Position numbers and translations under genes: made by a program
NCBI GenBank assembly: GCA_005784505.1
Contig: VCAZ01000003.1
Span: forward strand, 12,269,305 to 12,333,304
Reading direction: 5' to 3'
Origin: Bagarius yarrelli
Taxonomy: Eukaryota > Chordata > Actinopteri > Siluriformes > Sisoridae
Length of the DNA: 64,000 nt
The notes under the pieces: model-generated
Told to the model about the DNA's origin: nothing
Databases searched by the model: none
What the model saw: only the letters and a program-made list of their open reading frames with translations
Shown here: piece after piece, positions 1 through 11,941 of the stretch
How positions within the stretch are numbered: position 1 is the first letter of the stretch
Layout: every line of letters begins with the position of its first letter

Positions 1-700
1 AGCCGGACAACTGAACCGTATCTTAGTTTCACTGTCCACTATATTAGTGTTGACTTTGAGGTAAAGACTCGTGCAGAACTACTGATAGCTAGAATACCTA
101 CCTTATTTCAAAAAGAGGGTTTTTTTGTTTTTATTGGAAGTAATATATGAAATATAATGGATATATTTTTTCAAAATAATAAACGCTGGCATAATTGAAT
201 ATCTTTTCTGTTTTGTTTTTTTTTATTAAAATGCATTTAGACTAATTGCATAATAGCAGCAAGAAGCTAACTATCTATTTGGCAGAAAGGCACACTGCTG
301 GACAACAAGTAATTCAGAAATCTATAAAGTGTGTGCTGCACACTATTAAGAAGACTAAATCGCAAAACGCAATCGCAATATCTGTCAGAATACTTGGTCG
401 AACACATCGCCTCACCCATGACGTATTGCTTTCCAATTGGTGTGATTGCACACATGCTTTAAGACTGTGGTCACATGTGAAGCATTTTGAGTAAGAATTT
501 TTAGTAGAGCAGCTAGTAATTGCTCTTTATTAAGGGAAAATTTATTTTTCGCTTTTTTGGAAAGCACATGCAATGAGCCTGCTACCCGATTATCATAGAT
601 CATAAATCATTACAATGTTTTCTTTTAGTGCATTACCTTAAACAATATTGCTTGGCAGTATCACAAAATATTAAAATTAAGTATAGCTGTAGGAACTTAC
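1..700. other. ASAP1-like intron, no gene seen
   Basis: AT-rich sequence left of exon 5. The 240-600 stretch has short open frames but no recognisable protein and no ASAP exon. Confidence 0.5.
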
Positions 701-750
701 AATTTACTCTCATAATCCCTCCATGCCTTGTCAAATGGTTTTTTTAGATC
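701..750 (-). CDS. asap1: ASAP1-like coding exon 5
   Basis: The exon reads DLKKPFDKAWRDYESK, almost identical to the same place in the ASAP1 BAR domain. It has acceptor CTCAG and donor GTAAGT and ends in phase 2. It is the last exon of the gene that I can see before the left edge. Confidence 0.75.
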
Positions 751-3700
751 CTGAGGTAAAAGATATTCGTCATCAATTACAGAAAATAAAAATATCCAGT
801 AACATTCAGAGAGATTAAATTAATACATTTTACCTCAATAAAACATTTGTATAGCTTTATCGATAAACATAATACATTTTGTCTTATAAAATGTTACAAT
901 AAATCAAATGTAGATTTATTATAGATTTATAATCATCAAGCCTGAGATGAAAGCAGCGAGGAAAATCTTCTTTGAGATAAAGTATGGCTATTTACTGCAG
1001 AAAAAAAAACTGTCGGGTATGTAGCCTATGGAATAACAGCAGTTAAAACCAAAATTTGGACAGTGACATGATTTAAGTAATTTAATCATAGATAGCTAAA
1101 TCTAATAGCAATAACAAAGTTTCAGAGAGAACACATTCACCACAGTTTCTTTTTAAACTTACACCTTTGACCTCTTTCAAATCCCCTTTCACCAGTGGGT
1201 CCAGAAAGAAATTAATATTGTGAAGCATGCTCCTTAACTGTGGGAGAAAAAATATGTAGAATGTAAAAAAAGTGTTTTAATTGGCAGCTTTATCTTCTTT
1301 TGTTAAATATTTTAAAGCTGTGATTTTTTAATGCAAGTGAATCATTTTAATTGATAAATAAAAATTAAAGTGGGCTCAGCATTGGCCAGAAGGTGTCTTA
1401 TTTACTCACCAAGTTCTTCATTGGTGTCAACAGCTCTTTGGAGAATTCAGCAAACTTATTAAATGCTAAGGCCACTTCCTGCTCCCCATTGTTATGGAAA
1501 TTAACAGCTAGCCTCTCCATAGAGTTTATATACAGTTCAAAATGCGATATGTGATCTTAAGGGAAAAAATATATAAGTTTAAATGTTATTAAAAATAGAT
1601 TAGAAAAATCTCACTAAAATTACTTTTAAAATATCATTAAAAGTGTATACAAACAAATATAAATACAAATATCTTTTAAATTCTTTGATTATGGTTAGCA
1701 CAGTACTAATAGAAGCAGAAGTGGGATAAAATTCCTGTCTGAAACATCTGGCCATTGACAGTGGCTTGCTCTTTGCTTTCTGCTCTGAGACAGTTACTTT
1801 ACATTTTATCTATGTGTATATAGCTGTTTGAAATTAATGATAGATTAAGACACTATATTTTATTACAGAAGTGTGTCAATATTACCTTGACCAGAGGAAT
1901 GTCTGACTTTGGATGCTTTCTTCATTTTCTGCAAAATTGTACGGTCACAGTCCAAAGCCTACAAAACAAATGCAGTTTCACTGTAATATGTAACTCCACT
2001 GTTAGGCTCTAATAAGATACTTATCATCTAAACCTAAATAATAGATTGTGTGTTTAGAGTACAGTAACACTTGATCTATCTGAAACCTATTGTAAGTTTT
2101 AGTTAGACTTGCCACACATTGCAAAGAAAATAATTAAATGACGTTCAGATCTGTAAAATGATTGTGCATAATTTATTTCTTGTAATTGAAAATAATGTTT
2201 AAACCTTAAGGCATTTTTGTTAGCAAAAATAATAAAAGCAGATGCTCAAAACTCATATGACATTCACTTAATTATTCATATCATGGAATAATGATCACTT
2301 GGGATTAAATATGCTCAGCTATTTGCAGCTGTTTTTTAAATTATATGTGAAATCTTACCTAAAAGTGATGTTAATAAGGATAGAAATAGAATTTATAGAT
2401 GGTTTAAAAAATTATAAATACTATTTCAGTTCAATAACTATAAATCTTTGCATGCAATCATTATAATAGGCATATCTACAAACCCATATATATTTTATCA
2501 AACATAACTGAAACACAGACGTTTCATATTGACAGCCAAATTATTTTTGATATAATAAAAGTCACACTTGCACAGAAACCACAAGACAGATCTATACAGT
2601 TATATAGATATATAGTCAAGGGCACACTTTTGTTCTTTATGCAAAATAATTTTATTAAAACCACTAACTAACTGAAGAGGATAATAGTTTAATTATCAGA
2701 ACATTAATGCTCCCACACCAGTGACTTCTGATTTTGCTACTGACACTGATTTTTCGATATATTCCGTAGTTGTCCTGCTGCACATAGCAATAGTATATCT
2801 TAAATATGACATTGCATGTATTTGTAGCGGATGCTGGTATTGTTACCACACCAGGCCACCAGAGAACAAACATGGGGCTTCTCTCTCATTGTTAACAATG
2901 GCTACGTGCTATGTATCCGTGTATGCTTATGTAGCGTATGTGATGTGTTCTTCCGGGTCTTGTCACCGGTTCCCTTATTGTGTTTCGGTGTTGCTAGTAG
3001 CTTTATTTTAGTTTGTGAATGTACAGTGAACATACTCAGTATATACAGCCAACACCCCCCGACTTACCAACTCCCCCTTCAGCCTCGCCCACACAATCAC
3101 AGCACAAATGTTCCTGTTGCTTGTAGTAAGCCTACTGAACAAAGTAACACTAAAAAAAATCCTTGCGAAAACATTTCCTGTTTCAGCAATTTAAGAACCA
3201 TGCAAAACATCTTGCTTTCCCAAGACTCTAGGTAAATGTTGTAAGAACAGAATTATTCTTGCAGTAAATAACTGATGTTATGCAATATATATCGATATGT
3301 GCACAAATTTAATAAAGAGAAAGTATAGATTTCACTGAGGATGTGGTAACACCATTATAGACAACAGCTTAACTTCAGACTTCATAAATTGTTGTTAAAT
3401 GTGGAATTCAATCATACATGTTTAGTTTAACTTTATTAGAGTTATTATCTTCAGTTGTGTTTACTGCATTAAAACATTATCTTAAGCAATTTCACTGTGT
3501 GGATGAGCCACCATACATTATTAGCAACTTGATAAAATAATGAAGAAAAATTGCCTTGTTAAATTTTTTTAATTGAAATTGACATGAGACAATTTAAATT
3601 GCTTTGGCAATTTAAGCGCATCTATTCAGCAAATTACACAAATAGTACCTCGTATCCCTGACTATGAAAAGTCACTAAACAGTAACTTCAACATTAATGG

Positions 3701-6553
3701 CAAAATGTTATTGCCAAAATGTATTAACAATTTTATTCTTTAAATGCAGGCATTTTTGTATGGTTTTAAAAGGGTAAAACAATAAACTGATCAGAGATCA
3801 GAGTAAAGCAGTTTGCCTGATTTACTGGGGTTTGTTTTAATTTTTTCTTTTACAATATTTCCCATAGCCTGATTTAAAATAACTGAAAAGGAACCCTTTC
3901 AGACTGTGAAAATATCAGGAAAACGCACTCAACCAGTTTTCTAAAATCATCAATGAAATGATTTAAAACATTTTAAATTATGTTTCGATAAACACAGGAA
4001 TTATTATTTAAAGAATAATTTTTTCTTATTGCTATGTTCTTACTCCTGGTGTTCATGCAGTTGTTCAATGTGTAAGTTTGGAAGTGGCTATGAAAGTTCT
4101 GTTGTAGATTAGGGCCTGTGCCCCCTATTTATAACGTAACAATCTGATATAATAATGATATGAACCAACCAATAGAAACATGACATACAGACAAGGTATT
4201 AACATAACAGACACGCATACGAAACAATGATCACATGATAAAACCAGGAACTTAAACAAAGAACATAAAAATGAAAACCCAAACATGAACAAAAACATTA
4301 ACACAACATAAAACATTAAAGTTAAAAACCCATACCCTTACATATAATTTGTGTATTATATTTTATGCACATGCACCTCAATTAATGAGTTAAAATAATG
4401 AGTTAATTCCAAATAGAGCAATTCAACACATATTGCAATATGAAAATATGGCAGAAAAAATATTGCAATGTACAATTAATACAATATAAAATATAATGCA
4501 ATATTTAGTTTTTGAATTATGTTTTAAATTATGTGCAAGTTTCTTTTCATGTTTTTAAACCAGAGTTAGCCTGTCGAGTAACTCATCAGTACAGCCTGGG
4601 GGATTTCCGTTTGATAGGTGGAAGTGTATAATTATAAATCGCCTATGCTCTGTGATAATAGTCATGCTAGGCAAAAATGATCTTAACATAAATTTATTTT
4701 GTTATTCTTAAACCACAACTAACTAAAACCAAAATTTTTGGAGTTAACAAGCTATTATATGAGTTTTTTAAATGTACACTTTGTTATTTGGTCTGTGTGT
4801 TGTGTAGCATTTAATCTTACAGCTCCTTCACTAATTCAAACTAATATGTTAGCATTATACAGAAAAGAGGCAGTTAAACATTCCCATTCAATATGTCTAA
4901 AAGAAATCTTAAAAAGTTTAATTTCTAGTCTACTTTTTGAACATCTCTGGCAGCTCCATAAAATAATGTGTTTTACTGTTGTACTCTTTTTCACACAATT
5001 ATCAGAATAGAGCCACTGCCACTACTGCTTATAGCTGCTTAAATGTAACCTACCATAGCTATATAGGTGCTATTTTATGTAGGTTAAATTGAACAAATCT
5101 GCACTAATCTGATGTACTGGTTAGCATTTCTAACCAGACGTGCTCTCTGTACCATTAAACCCCTTAGACTCTAAATCTACTGAATTCACCAGTGGCAGTG
5201 GGTTCAAATATCTCAGATCATGCTCAAATCATCTCACATCTAATGTGCTACACTGCTGTTCACAGCTTAGGTCATCGCCATGGTTACCTGATAATATATA
5301 GTATAAGTATATTCAATTCATTGGTACATGTACAGAGCCAATGAAATGCATTTTTCGCATATCCCATCTGAGTAAGTTGGGGGTCAGAGCACAGGGTCAG
5401 GGTTATCATAATACAGCGCCCCTGGAGCAGGGGGGGTTAGGGGTCTTGCTCAAGGACCCAACAGTGGTTGACTTGCCGGAGGTGGGGCTTGAACCCAGGT
5501 GTTTCTGGTCTTCAGATTAACAACTCAGCACCTTAACCATTTGAGCCACCCTGCCCCCATATAAAGTGCCTCCTATAATTAAAGGAAGTTTCAATTCTTA
5601 TTGTTCTAGGCAAGACAAAAAATGTGTTTTGCAACTTATTTAAAAGAGAGCTTGAAGATAACTTAAATATTTTTTCCCCTGTACAGAAAAATAGATTTAA
5701 AACATGTGGATAATAGGTTAGTATTATATTTGTAAATTTCTATGTGTATTAAATGGTAAATTAGAATAAAATGACCGAATATTTGCCACTTTTTACATTT
5801 TAGGATTCTTATAAATAATAAAAATATCAGTGGTAATAGTGAATAAAGCATTAAATGGAATATTAAACGTCTGTTTAGGATGAAGCTTAAGATCAATATA
5901 ATATTACAGTCAATACTGAAAACAGTAAATTATATTAACTGCACTAAACAAATAATTTGGGTAAAAATGCACAAGGATTTATAATTTGATTAATACATCT
6001 GTTCTGTAAATACGTCTTAGCACAGCTCTCTCTCTCTCTCTGCATTATAGAAGATCGATCTATCATTGGATAAACAGATATTAATACTGGCTTTTCATTG
6101 AAATAATCAAAAATACGCCGTGTTCAGACAGAATATACACCATTAAACAAACAAAAGTGGACAAAGAACTTTAAGTTGCATAAAGAGGAACAGAAGCGGC
6201 TTCAGAATTAAAGGGAATGTTTCCAATTTTTATAAGCTTTGTTTGAGTTTACAGCGAAAACAAAGGACAAATTAAGTTACACATTCGTTTACAACATAAT
6301 ATTCGATTTATCACAATCTAGGACAGCATCAGCCTAGCCCTCCACATACAACTGTAATGACGTTTTTCTATTTATTGAGCTGTTTCTCGACATTCAAGCG
6401 TATAAGTAACGACAGGTCCCAGCCTACCTCTTCAATATTATTAACGGAATTCCGACAACTTGTCATTTTGGTGATAAAAGATGAGGTTGTTGGGGAATTA
6501 TAGTCTTCCAAAGTCTCCGCGATGAACTCGTCCACAGATATGAACTCAGGCAT
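701..6553 (-). CDS. asap1: ASAP1-like ArfGAP, 5' part of the gene (five coding exons)
   Basis: ASAP proteins are Arf GTPase-activating proteins with BAR, PH, ArfGAP, ankyrin and usually SH3 domains; they act at membranes, focal adhesions and the actin cortex. Only the first five coding exons are here: 6428-6553, 1886-1958, 1410-1555, 1163-1237 and 701-750 on the minus strand. The start MPEFISVDEFIAET at 6553, the stretch EDYNSPTTSSF, SGQDH across the exon 2/3 junction and DLKKPFDKAW in exon 5 match ASAP1 better than ASAP2 or ASAP3 as I remember them. Every junction has AG and GT ends and phases agree. The next expected exons of the BAR domain were not found before position 1, so the gene continues to the left. 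Exons 3 and 4 are unusually diverged from the mammalian sequence. It lies upstream of nothing but the ferlin 3' end, 5.4 kb away and on the same strand. Confidence 0.75.
1163..1237 (-). CDS. asap1: ASAP1-like coding exon 4
   Basis: The exon encodes 25 residues ending in LVKGDLKEVKG, the counterpart of LLKGDLKGVKG in ASAP1. It has acceptor CACAG and donor GTAAGT and is in phase 0 on both sides. Confidence 0.75.
1410..1555 (-). CDS. asap1: ASAP1-like coding exon 3
   Basis: After DHISHFELY the exon ends in AFNKFAEFSKELLTPMKNL, which parallels the AFVKFSTLTKELSTLLKNL helix of the ASAP1 BAR region. The middle is diverged. Acceptor AAG, donor GTGAGT, phase 0 at the end. Confidence 0.7.
1886..1958 (-). 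CDS. asap1: ASAP1-like coding exon 2
   Basis: The exon reads ALDCDRTILQKMKKASKV and SSGQ, corresponding to the ALDQDRTALQKVKK region of ASAP1. It has an AG acceptor at 1959-1960 and donor GTAATA, and ends in phase 1. Confidence 0.75.
1959..5299. other. ASAP1-like intron 1, right part, mostly anonymous
   Basis: AT-rich intron. A less AT-rich block at about 2824-3080 starts with TGTAGCGG and contains GGCCACCAGAGAAC, a phrase often seen at fish LTR ends, but no partner repeat is visible. Nothing else is recognised. Confidence 0.4.
5300..5558 (-). repeat. tRNA-derived SINE
   Basis: Read on the minus strand, the 5' head contains the polymerase III A-box-like TGGCTCAAATGG and a B box GGTTCAAGCCC. 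It is followed by an unrelated body and a tail ending near TATACTTATAC. The same family occurs at 14001-14225, 21011-21250 and 42316-42410. Confidence 0.75.
6428..6553 (-). CDS. asap1: ASAP1-like coding exon 1 with start codon
   Basis: The exon encodes 42 residues from MPEFISVDEF to NNIEE and ends in phase 0 at donor GTAGGC (6426-6427). The start was chosen because the family begins with MP-x-x-ISV-x-EF. Most of this exon is duplicated at 8509-8622. Confidence 0.8.
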
Positions 6554-7307
6554 TTTGGGTTTTGTTTGTTAAAACTAAAGACGCGACGTTTTTGAAGAAG
6601 TGATTTCGATCTGACCAATAAAAATGATGGCAGGAATAACGTTAAAAGCCTGTCTCTCTGCCAGACTACAGCTGCACATAATCTAAAAGAGCAGTAGACT
6701 GAAGTGCAGAAGTGTTTTCCTCTTTTTAGTTATAAAACGACTACCAATGACGAGTGCGCGTTCAGAAAAAAACAAGGATGTTTGCGGCTTCCTCACGCTG
6801 CTCTGTAAAGTCATATTGCGCATGCTCCTTAGAGTAACGATTAACCAGACGACAAAGCGTGAAACTGTCGACTTTTATTATAACTGCACACGTTTTTTGT
6901 GACTGATCATCTTATCATCTTAGCTGGAACACAATTCTGATCTACAAAATTGTTTACAATATTGCTGTTTACAAAATTGATAAATGAATGTAAATGTATC
7001 TTGATTACACGTTATTAAGATAGGTTTACATTCATTAATTGCATACTCAATAGAGGGGGCAGATTGAGAAAGGGAAAGACAGTGAGAAAAAGACAGAGAG
7101 AGAGAGAGAGCGACAGAGAGAGAGAGAGAGCGACAGAGAGAGAAAGATAAAAAATGGGAGAGAGGAAGAGAGTTCAGCAATCGCAGTGACTAGTGTCTGA
7201 CATGCTGATCTACCCAAAATGCATTTAAGAAGCTCACTATAAATATTGTTTATACCATTGTTTGTGGTTGTGGTTCTGTTATTGCAGACAAGGTTATAAT
7301 CCAGTCT
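6554..7307. other. 5' flank of the ASAP1-like gene with GA microsatellite
   Basis: The ASAP1 promoter must lie here if the 5' UTR is unspliced, but no TATA box or clear CpG island is visible. A (GA)n tract with CGAC interruptions spans about 7095-7146. Confidence 0.35.
7095..7146. repeat. (GA)n microsatellite
   Basis: Two runs of GA dinucleotides separated by repeated GCGAC motifs. It creates a long low-complexity frame on the minus strand that is not a gene. Confidence 0.85.
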
Positions 7308-8042
7308 TTAACCCCTTCATACACAGTGGTCACTACAGTGGACAGCTGGTCAAAAGCTGTTCTCTAGCATAAGCATGGGTTTTGTTGTTATAGTTGCATT
7401 TAACCCAACACGGGATGCTTGTGCATCATCCCATATACTGCCATCTATAGGCCAGTCATGGTAACTGCATTTTGTAAAACTCAAATCCAAGATGTCTGAA
7501 AAAGAATATCTTGTAAATCCTTCTATAGCAGGACATTCCTCCAGGTAGAAAAAAAATATGCCTGCATCAAGTAACATCTAAGGATTACTATAATTCTTAA
7601 AATTTCCAGATTTTTATTTTATCTATGGAGAAATTTGCGATTAATCACATGTCCACTGAACTAGACAGCATGCATCACTGACTATATTTTAACTGCAATT
7701 CATACTATTACTGTCCCTTTGCTGTTCTTTATAACCCTGATCTGCAGTGACATTTTAAGTGTAAATCAACTGATTTGTTATTTGAATATAATTAACAGGG
7801 TTTTTTGTAACAAAAACAATAGTTTTTGGCATATTATTTCCATAGATGGTATATGCTCCACTATCCTGTAAGCCTTTCTAAGTCAAGTGAGGATGATGAC
7901 GAATAGCTGCCAGAAAAACAAGGAGAAGGATCAGGATTAGTCAGTGCTAGCACTAGTGACAGTGGGTTTGAGGAGTTGTGAGTGGTGAGGTTAGCTGAAG
8001 ATGCTGAGGAGAAGAAACTATTCATGAACAGATCATTCCCTT
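7308..8042 (+). mobile_element. piggyBac-like transposon, 5' part
   Basis: The segment begins with the piggyBac target TTAA followed by CCCCTTCATACACAGTGG, like the termini of vertebrate piggyBac elements. An acidic stretch near 7880 (SSEDDDE followed by a stop) and a serine-rich part resemble the N-terminus of a piggyBac transposase. The frame is broken by stops. The element is interrupted at about 8043 by a copied host fragment. No matching 3' terminal repeat was found, so the right end is lost. Confidence 0.55.
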
Positions 8043-8622
8043 CAAAAATGCACAAAAATTGCATAAAAATACATCTGTTCTGTAAATACGTCTTAGCACA
8101 GCTCACTCTCTCTCTCTGCATTATAGAAGATCGATCTATCATTGGATAAACAGATATTAATACTGGCTTTTCATTGAAATAATCAAAAATACGCCGTGTT
8201 CAGACAGAATATACACAATTAAACAAACAAAAGTGGACAAAGAACTTTAAGTTGCATTAAAGAGGAACAGAAGTGGCTTTAGAATTAAAGGGAGTGTTTC
8301 CAATTTTTTATAAGCCTTTGTTTTTTAGTTTACAGCGAAAACAAAGGACAAATTAAGTTACACATTCATTTACAACATAATATTCGATTTATCACAATCT
8401 AGGACAGCATCAGCCTAGCCCTCCACATACAACTGTAATGACGTTTTTCTATTTATTGAGCTGTTTCTCGACATTCAAGCGTATAAGTAACGACAGGTCC
8501 CAGCCTACCTCTTCAATATTATTAACGGAATTCCGACAACTTGTTATTTTGGTGATAAAAGATGAGGTTGTTGGGGAATTATAGTCTTCCAAAGTCTCCG
8601 CGATGAACTCGTCCACAGATAT
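8043..8622 (-). pseudogene. Copy of ASAP1-like exon 1 plus adjoining intron 1
   Basis: The segment repeats 5962-6541 at roughly 98 percent identity, with about a dozen differences outside a short indel at the edge. It includes exon 1 from codon 5 onward (8509-8622), its GT donor, and 466 bp of intron 1. The start codon is missing, and the methionine codon at position 30 of the original is changed to ATA. It lies inside a piggyBac element. It cannot be translated as a first exon by itself. Confidence 0.85.
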
Positions 8623-9480
8623 ACATAGTCATGCGTCTCTGCAATGACATACAGCAGAAGAATCACAAGGTGTTTTTTGACAAATTCTTTTGTACCATTC
8701 CACTCATTCGGGCATTGCAACAACAGGGTATCTATGCCACTGGAACACGCAGAATCAACGGACTTCAAGGAGCACAGTTGAAATTGAAAAATGAAAACCA
8801 ACTCAAAACAGAGGGAAGAGGAGCTTGCTCTGTCATGAGCAATGCTGACATCACTGTCAAATGCTCCTTTTGCGCTGTACAGTCCGCTTTAGATTTAGCC
8901 CAGAAATGGAGCAAGAAGGACAAACATGCTTAGCATCCAAAGGCTATTTTCGGTTCAGCTGTACAATCAGCATATAAAGGGAGTGGATCTCATGGATCAG
9001 AGTGTTGCAATGAATCCCCCAAAAACAATCAGTGGTACAGCAGTGTTCTTTCACATCTTAGATCTGACTACTGTGAATGCCTGGCACCTTTACAGAATGT
9101 AAAGGTGGCAGGGATTGGAAAAGAGGGATCTCCTTCTTTTTAAGGCATCTGTAGCTTGTGCACTAATAAATGCAGGTTCCATCAAGACATCCACAAGCAG
9201 GTTGTGGACCAAGTGGCACTCCACCTCCAGTGAAAAGCAGAGCAGTGTCCAAGTCACCCTCTGAGACTGGCTTTTTTTTCCTGAAGAAAAAAAATGCCAA
9301 AAGATTCCATAATGCTGCATGCACACGAAAAACAAAGTATGTTTGCATGTAATGTCTTGTGGCTGTTTGCCCTGGATGCTTTGCCAATTTCCATACAAGA
9401 TAGATTGGAAATGGAGATGAGTGAGGCGTGATGATGTGAGATGATCATAGCAAATCAGAGAGAAGAAAGAACATTTCTAG
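8623..9480 (+). mobile_element. piggyBac-like transposase remnant, 3' part
   Basis: The frame 8631-8933 contains HKVFFDKFFCTIPLIRAL and QGIYATGTRR, hallmarks of the DDE domain of PGBD4/piggyBac transposases (DNFFTS-PLL, GTVRxNR). Further down, broken frames give GVDRMDQ-like residues (near 8990) and a late region near 9180. The catalytic core upstream is missing and stops follow at 8934, so the protein is dead. Confidence 0.75.
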
Positions 9481-9889
9481 ACCCACAGACGATATTTTTT
9501 TCTTTTGTTTAGTTCAACATACTATAGTTGGCACTTTTTGTAAGGACATGTTTAGCACCTGTTAATTGATGCAAACATATTTGTTTGTGCCCTAAATGTT
9601 ATAACATATTTCCTTGATGTCAGACAGAAACTATTGTAAACAGCAGTAATACTGAAAAGACTATGCTGCCTTTTTGAGAGAAAGTGTTTGTAGAGCAATG
9701 GACAAAACGTCTCTTTAGTTTTTTTAGAAAATCCTACAAACTCTGCTAGGCCTAGATTTAACTTTTTTGCATTGCTTTTAAAAGTACTAAACTATGTTAA
9801 CACAATTAGCAGCATTAAAAATATGTTATAGTTTTCACACAGTATATCATTTTCTGCTATTGATTTGTTAAATACATATTTCCTTGGTT

Positions 9890-11667
9890 AAAACGTTGGC
9901 TGGCGTGACTCCGGTCCTATTTAACCGATCGTTACCAGTTTGTTGATTTAAATGGTGATTATTCTGCGTGCTCCCTTGTAAATTATGGTTCTCCACAGGG
10001 CTCTGTTTTAGGCCCACTTCTTTTCTCTCTTTACATGCTTCCTCTGGGAAACATAATTAGTAAGCATAATATTAGTTTTCACTGTTATGCTGATGACACA
10101 CAGCTATACGTCTCATCAAGGCCTGATGCGAATGTCCAGTTTCATAAAGTTGAGCAATGTGTAAAGGAAATAAGGGATTGGATGTTAAGCAATTTCCTGA
10201 CAAGACTGAGGTTCTGGTTCAGATAGCTAAAAGTAAGCTTCCTGATCACACCTTAACCCTAGACAGTCTTTCTGTTTCACCTAGTGCAACAATAAAAGAT
10301 CTGGGTGTGATTATAAACTCCAATCTCTCATTTAAAGCCCCTGTCGATAATATTACCAGGTTAGAGTTCTATCATCTCAGAAATATTGCTAAAATAAGGA
10401 ATATCTTGTTAGAAAATGATGCAGAAAAATTAGTTCATGCGTTTATTACATCCAGGCTGGATTATTGTAACGCTTTAATGTCTAGATGTTCAACTAGGTG
10501 CATTAATAAACTTCAGTTAGTTCAGGACGCAGCAGCGAGAGTCCTCACTAAAACTAAAAGATATGAGCACATCACGCCTGTCTTAGCCACACTGCATTGT
10601 CTCCCAGTAAGACACCTCATCGATTTTAAAATACTACTACCTACCTCTAAAGCTCTAAATGGTCTTGCGCCGCAGTACCTAAGTAAACTTCTAGTGTTTT
10701 ACGTTCCGCCGTGCCTACTTCGATCAAAGGATGCAGGCTGCCTGTCAGTACCTCGCATTATAAAAACTACAGCAGGGGACAGAGCCTTATCTTACAGAGC
10801 CCCAAAGCTATGGAATAGCCTCCCTATGAATATTCGAGAATCAGACACAGTCTCAGTGTTTAAGTCCAGGCTAAAAACTTATTTATTTAGTCAAGCATTT
10901 TCTATTGATTCACCTTAGATAAAGAAGTAGATCTGGGGGACTCATTGGTGTTTAGTATTATGGTGATCTGGTATGTTTAGATGCTGTCTTCTTATTGATC
11001 ACGGTGTTGATGATGAGAGCGGCTGGTTGCTTAACATATCAGGAAGCCCTCATGTCTGTGTTTCCCTCTGGTTCTCCTTTTAGTTATGCTGTCCTAGTTA
11101 GTCTTGCCGGAGTCCATGATTGCACTCTACATTATACACTTAATCACTCCATACATTGTGATTACAATGTCACTTAACCGTTTTCCTTTTTTGTCTTCCT
11201 TCCCCTCTCTCTCTCTCTCTCTCTCTCTCACTGTTGAGCTACATATGCCACAACGGAGCTGACAGTGATCCAGACCCCATCTCCACCCGAACCTGTCAGA
11301 CCCTTCCCTGTGACCTGCTCCAGTTGATAATACATCTTCAGGGTGACCTCGGGCGTCCCACTCTGCCATGAAGACGTTCCAGCTGTTCTTTAAGGACTTA
11401 CGATTTAAGTTGCTCACACACACAATGTAACCACATAATTCCTGTTACCTTGTTTTTCACCCAAATGAGGATGGGTTCTCTGTTGAGTCTTTTTCTCAAG
11501 GTTTCTTCCTATTTCCATCTTAGGGAGTTTTCTTCACTGTCGCTTGCTCATCAGGGACAAACTGATTTCTATTTCATTGTCATCTTTTCATTTCTTCGAT
11601 TGTGTAAAGCTGCTTTGTGACAATGATCATTGTAAAAAGCACTATACAAATAAAATTGAATTGAATA
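9890..11667 (+). mobile_element. L2/Maui-like LINE, 5'-truncated, with 3' end
   Basis: The element starts inside the reverse transcriptase at DRYQF, continues with CYADDTQLYVSS (the YADD active site, near 10085), and ends with the RT C-terminal region in the frame 10157-10918 (RAPKLWNSLPMNIRESD). A frameshift near 10200 separates the two. The 3' UTR ends with AAAGCTGCTTTGTGACAATG and a short ATTGAA tail, usual for fish L2 elements. This is the only copy in the window with an intact 3' end. Confidence 0.8.
11203..11229. repeat. (CT)n microsatellite
   Basis: Dinucleotide run inside the 3' UTR of the L2-like element. Confidence 0.8.
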
Positions 11668-11837
11668 TCAGTGAGGGAAATAGCATGTACAGAGAGTGTT
11701 AGCTTTCACACTTTATCTCTCACAAGAAAAGGCAAAATATTTCTGAACATAATAAAAACACATTCTTTCAAATATAGAATTATACTTTAAACAGAATTTA
11801 TAATTTTATAAAGAAAATCGTGGATACCACCATTTAC

Positions 11838-11843
11838 TTTATT
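11838..11843 (-). promoter_or_regulatory. Possible poly(A) signal of the ferlin gene
   Basis: AATAAA on the minus strand lies about 100 bases after the ferlin stop codon. It is the nearest canonical hexamer, but AT-rich sequence makes chance matches common. Confidence 0.35.
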
Positions 11844-11941
11844 AGAAACCGTTTTTAATCATGATTTTAAACGACGTGATATTGGCAGATACCTTATAGT
11901 CTGCCATTACAAATCAGTGACAATAAATGTTTCCTCTTATT

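Noticed and set aside
2824..3080. Possible LTR or gene with a 134-residue frame
   Set aside because: No partner LTR and no recognisable protein; the open frame is probably chance.
4125..4316. 63-residue hydrophobic frame on the minus strand
   Set aside because: AT-rich low-complexity translation with no family resemblance.
6920..7180. 86-residue serine/leucine-rich frame on the minus strand
   Set aside because: It is a translation of the (GA)n microsatellite.
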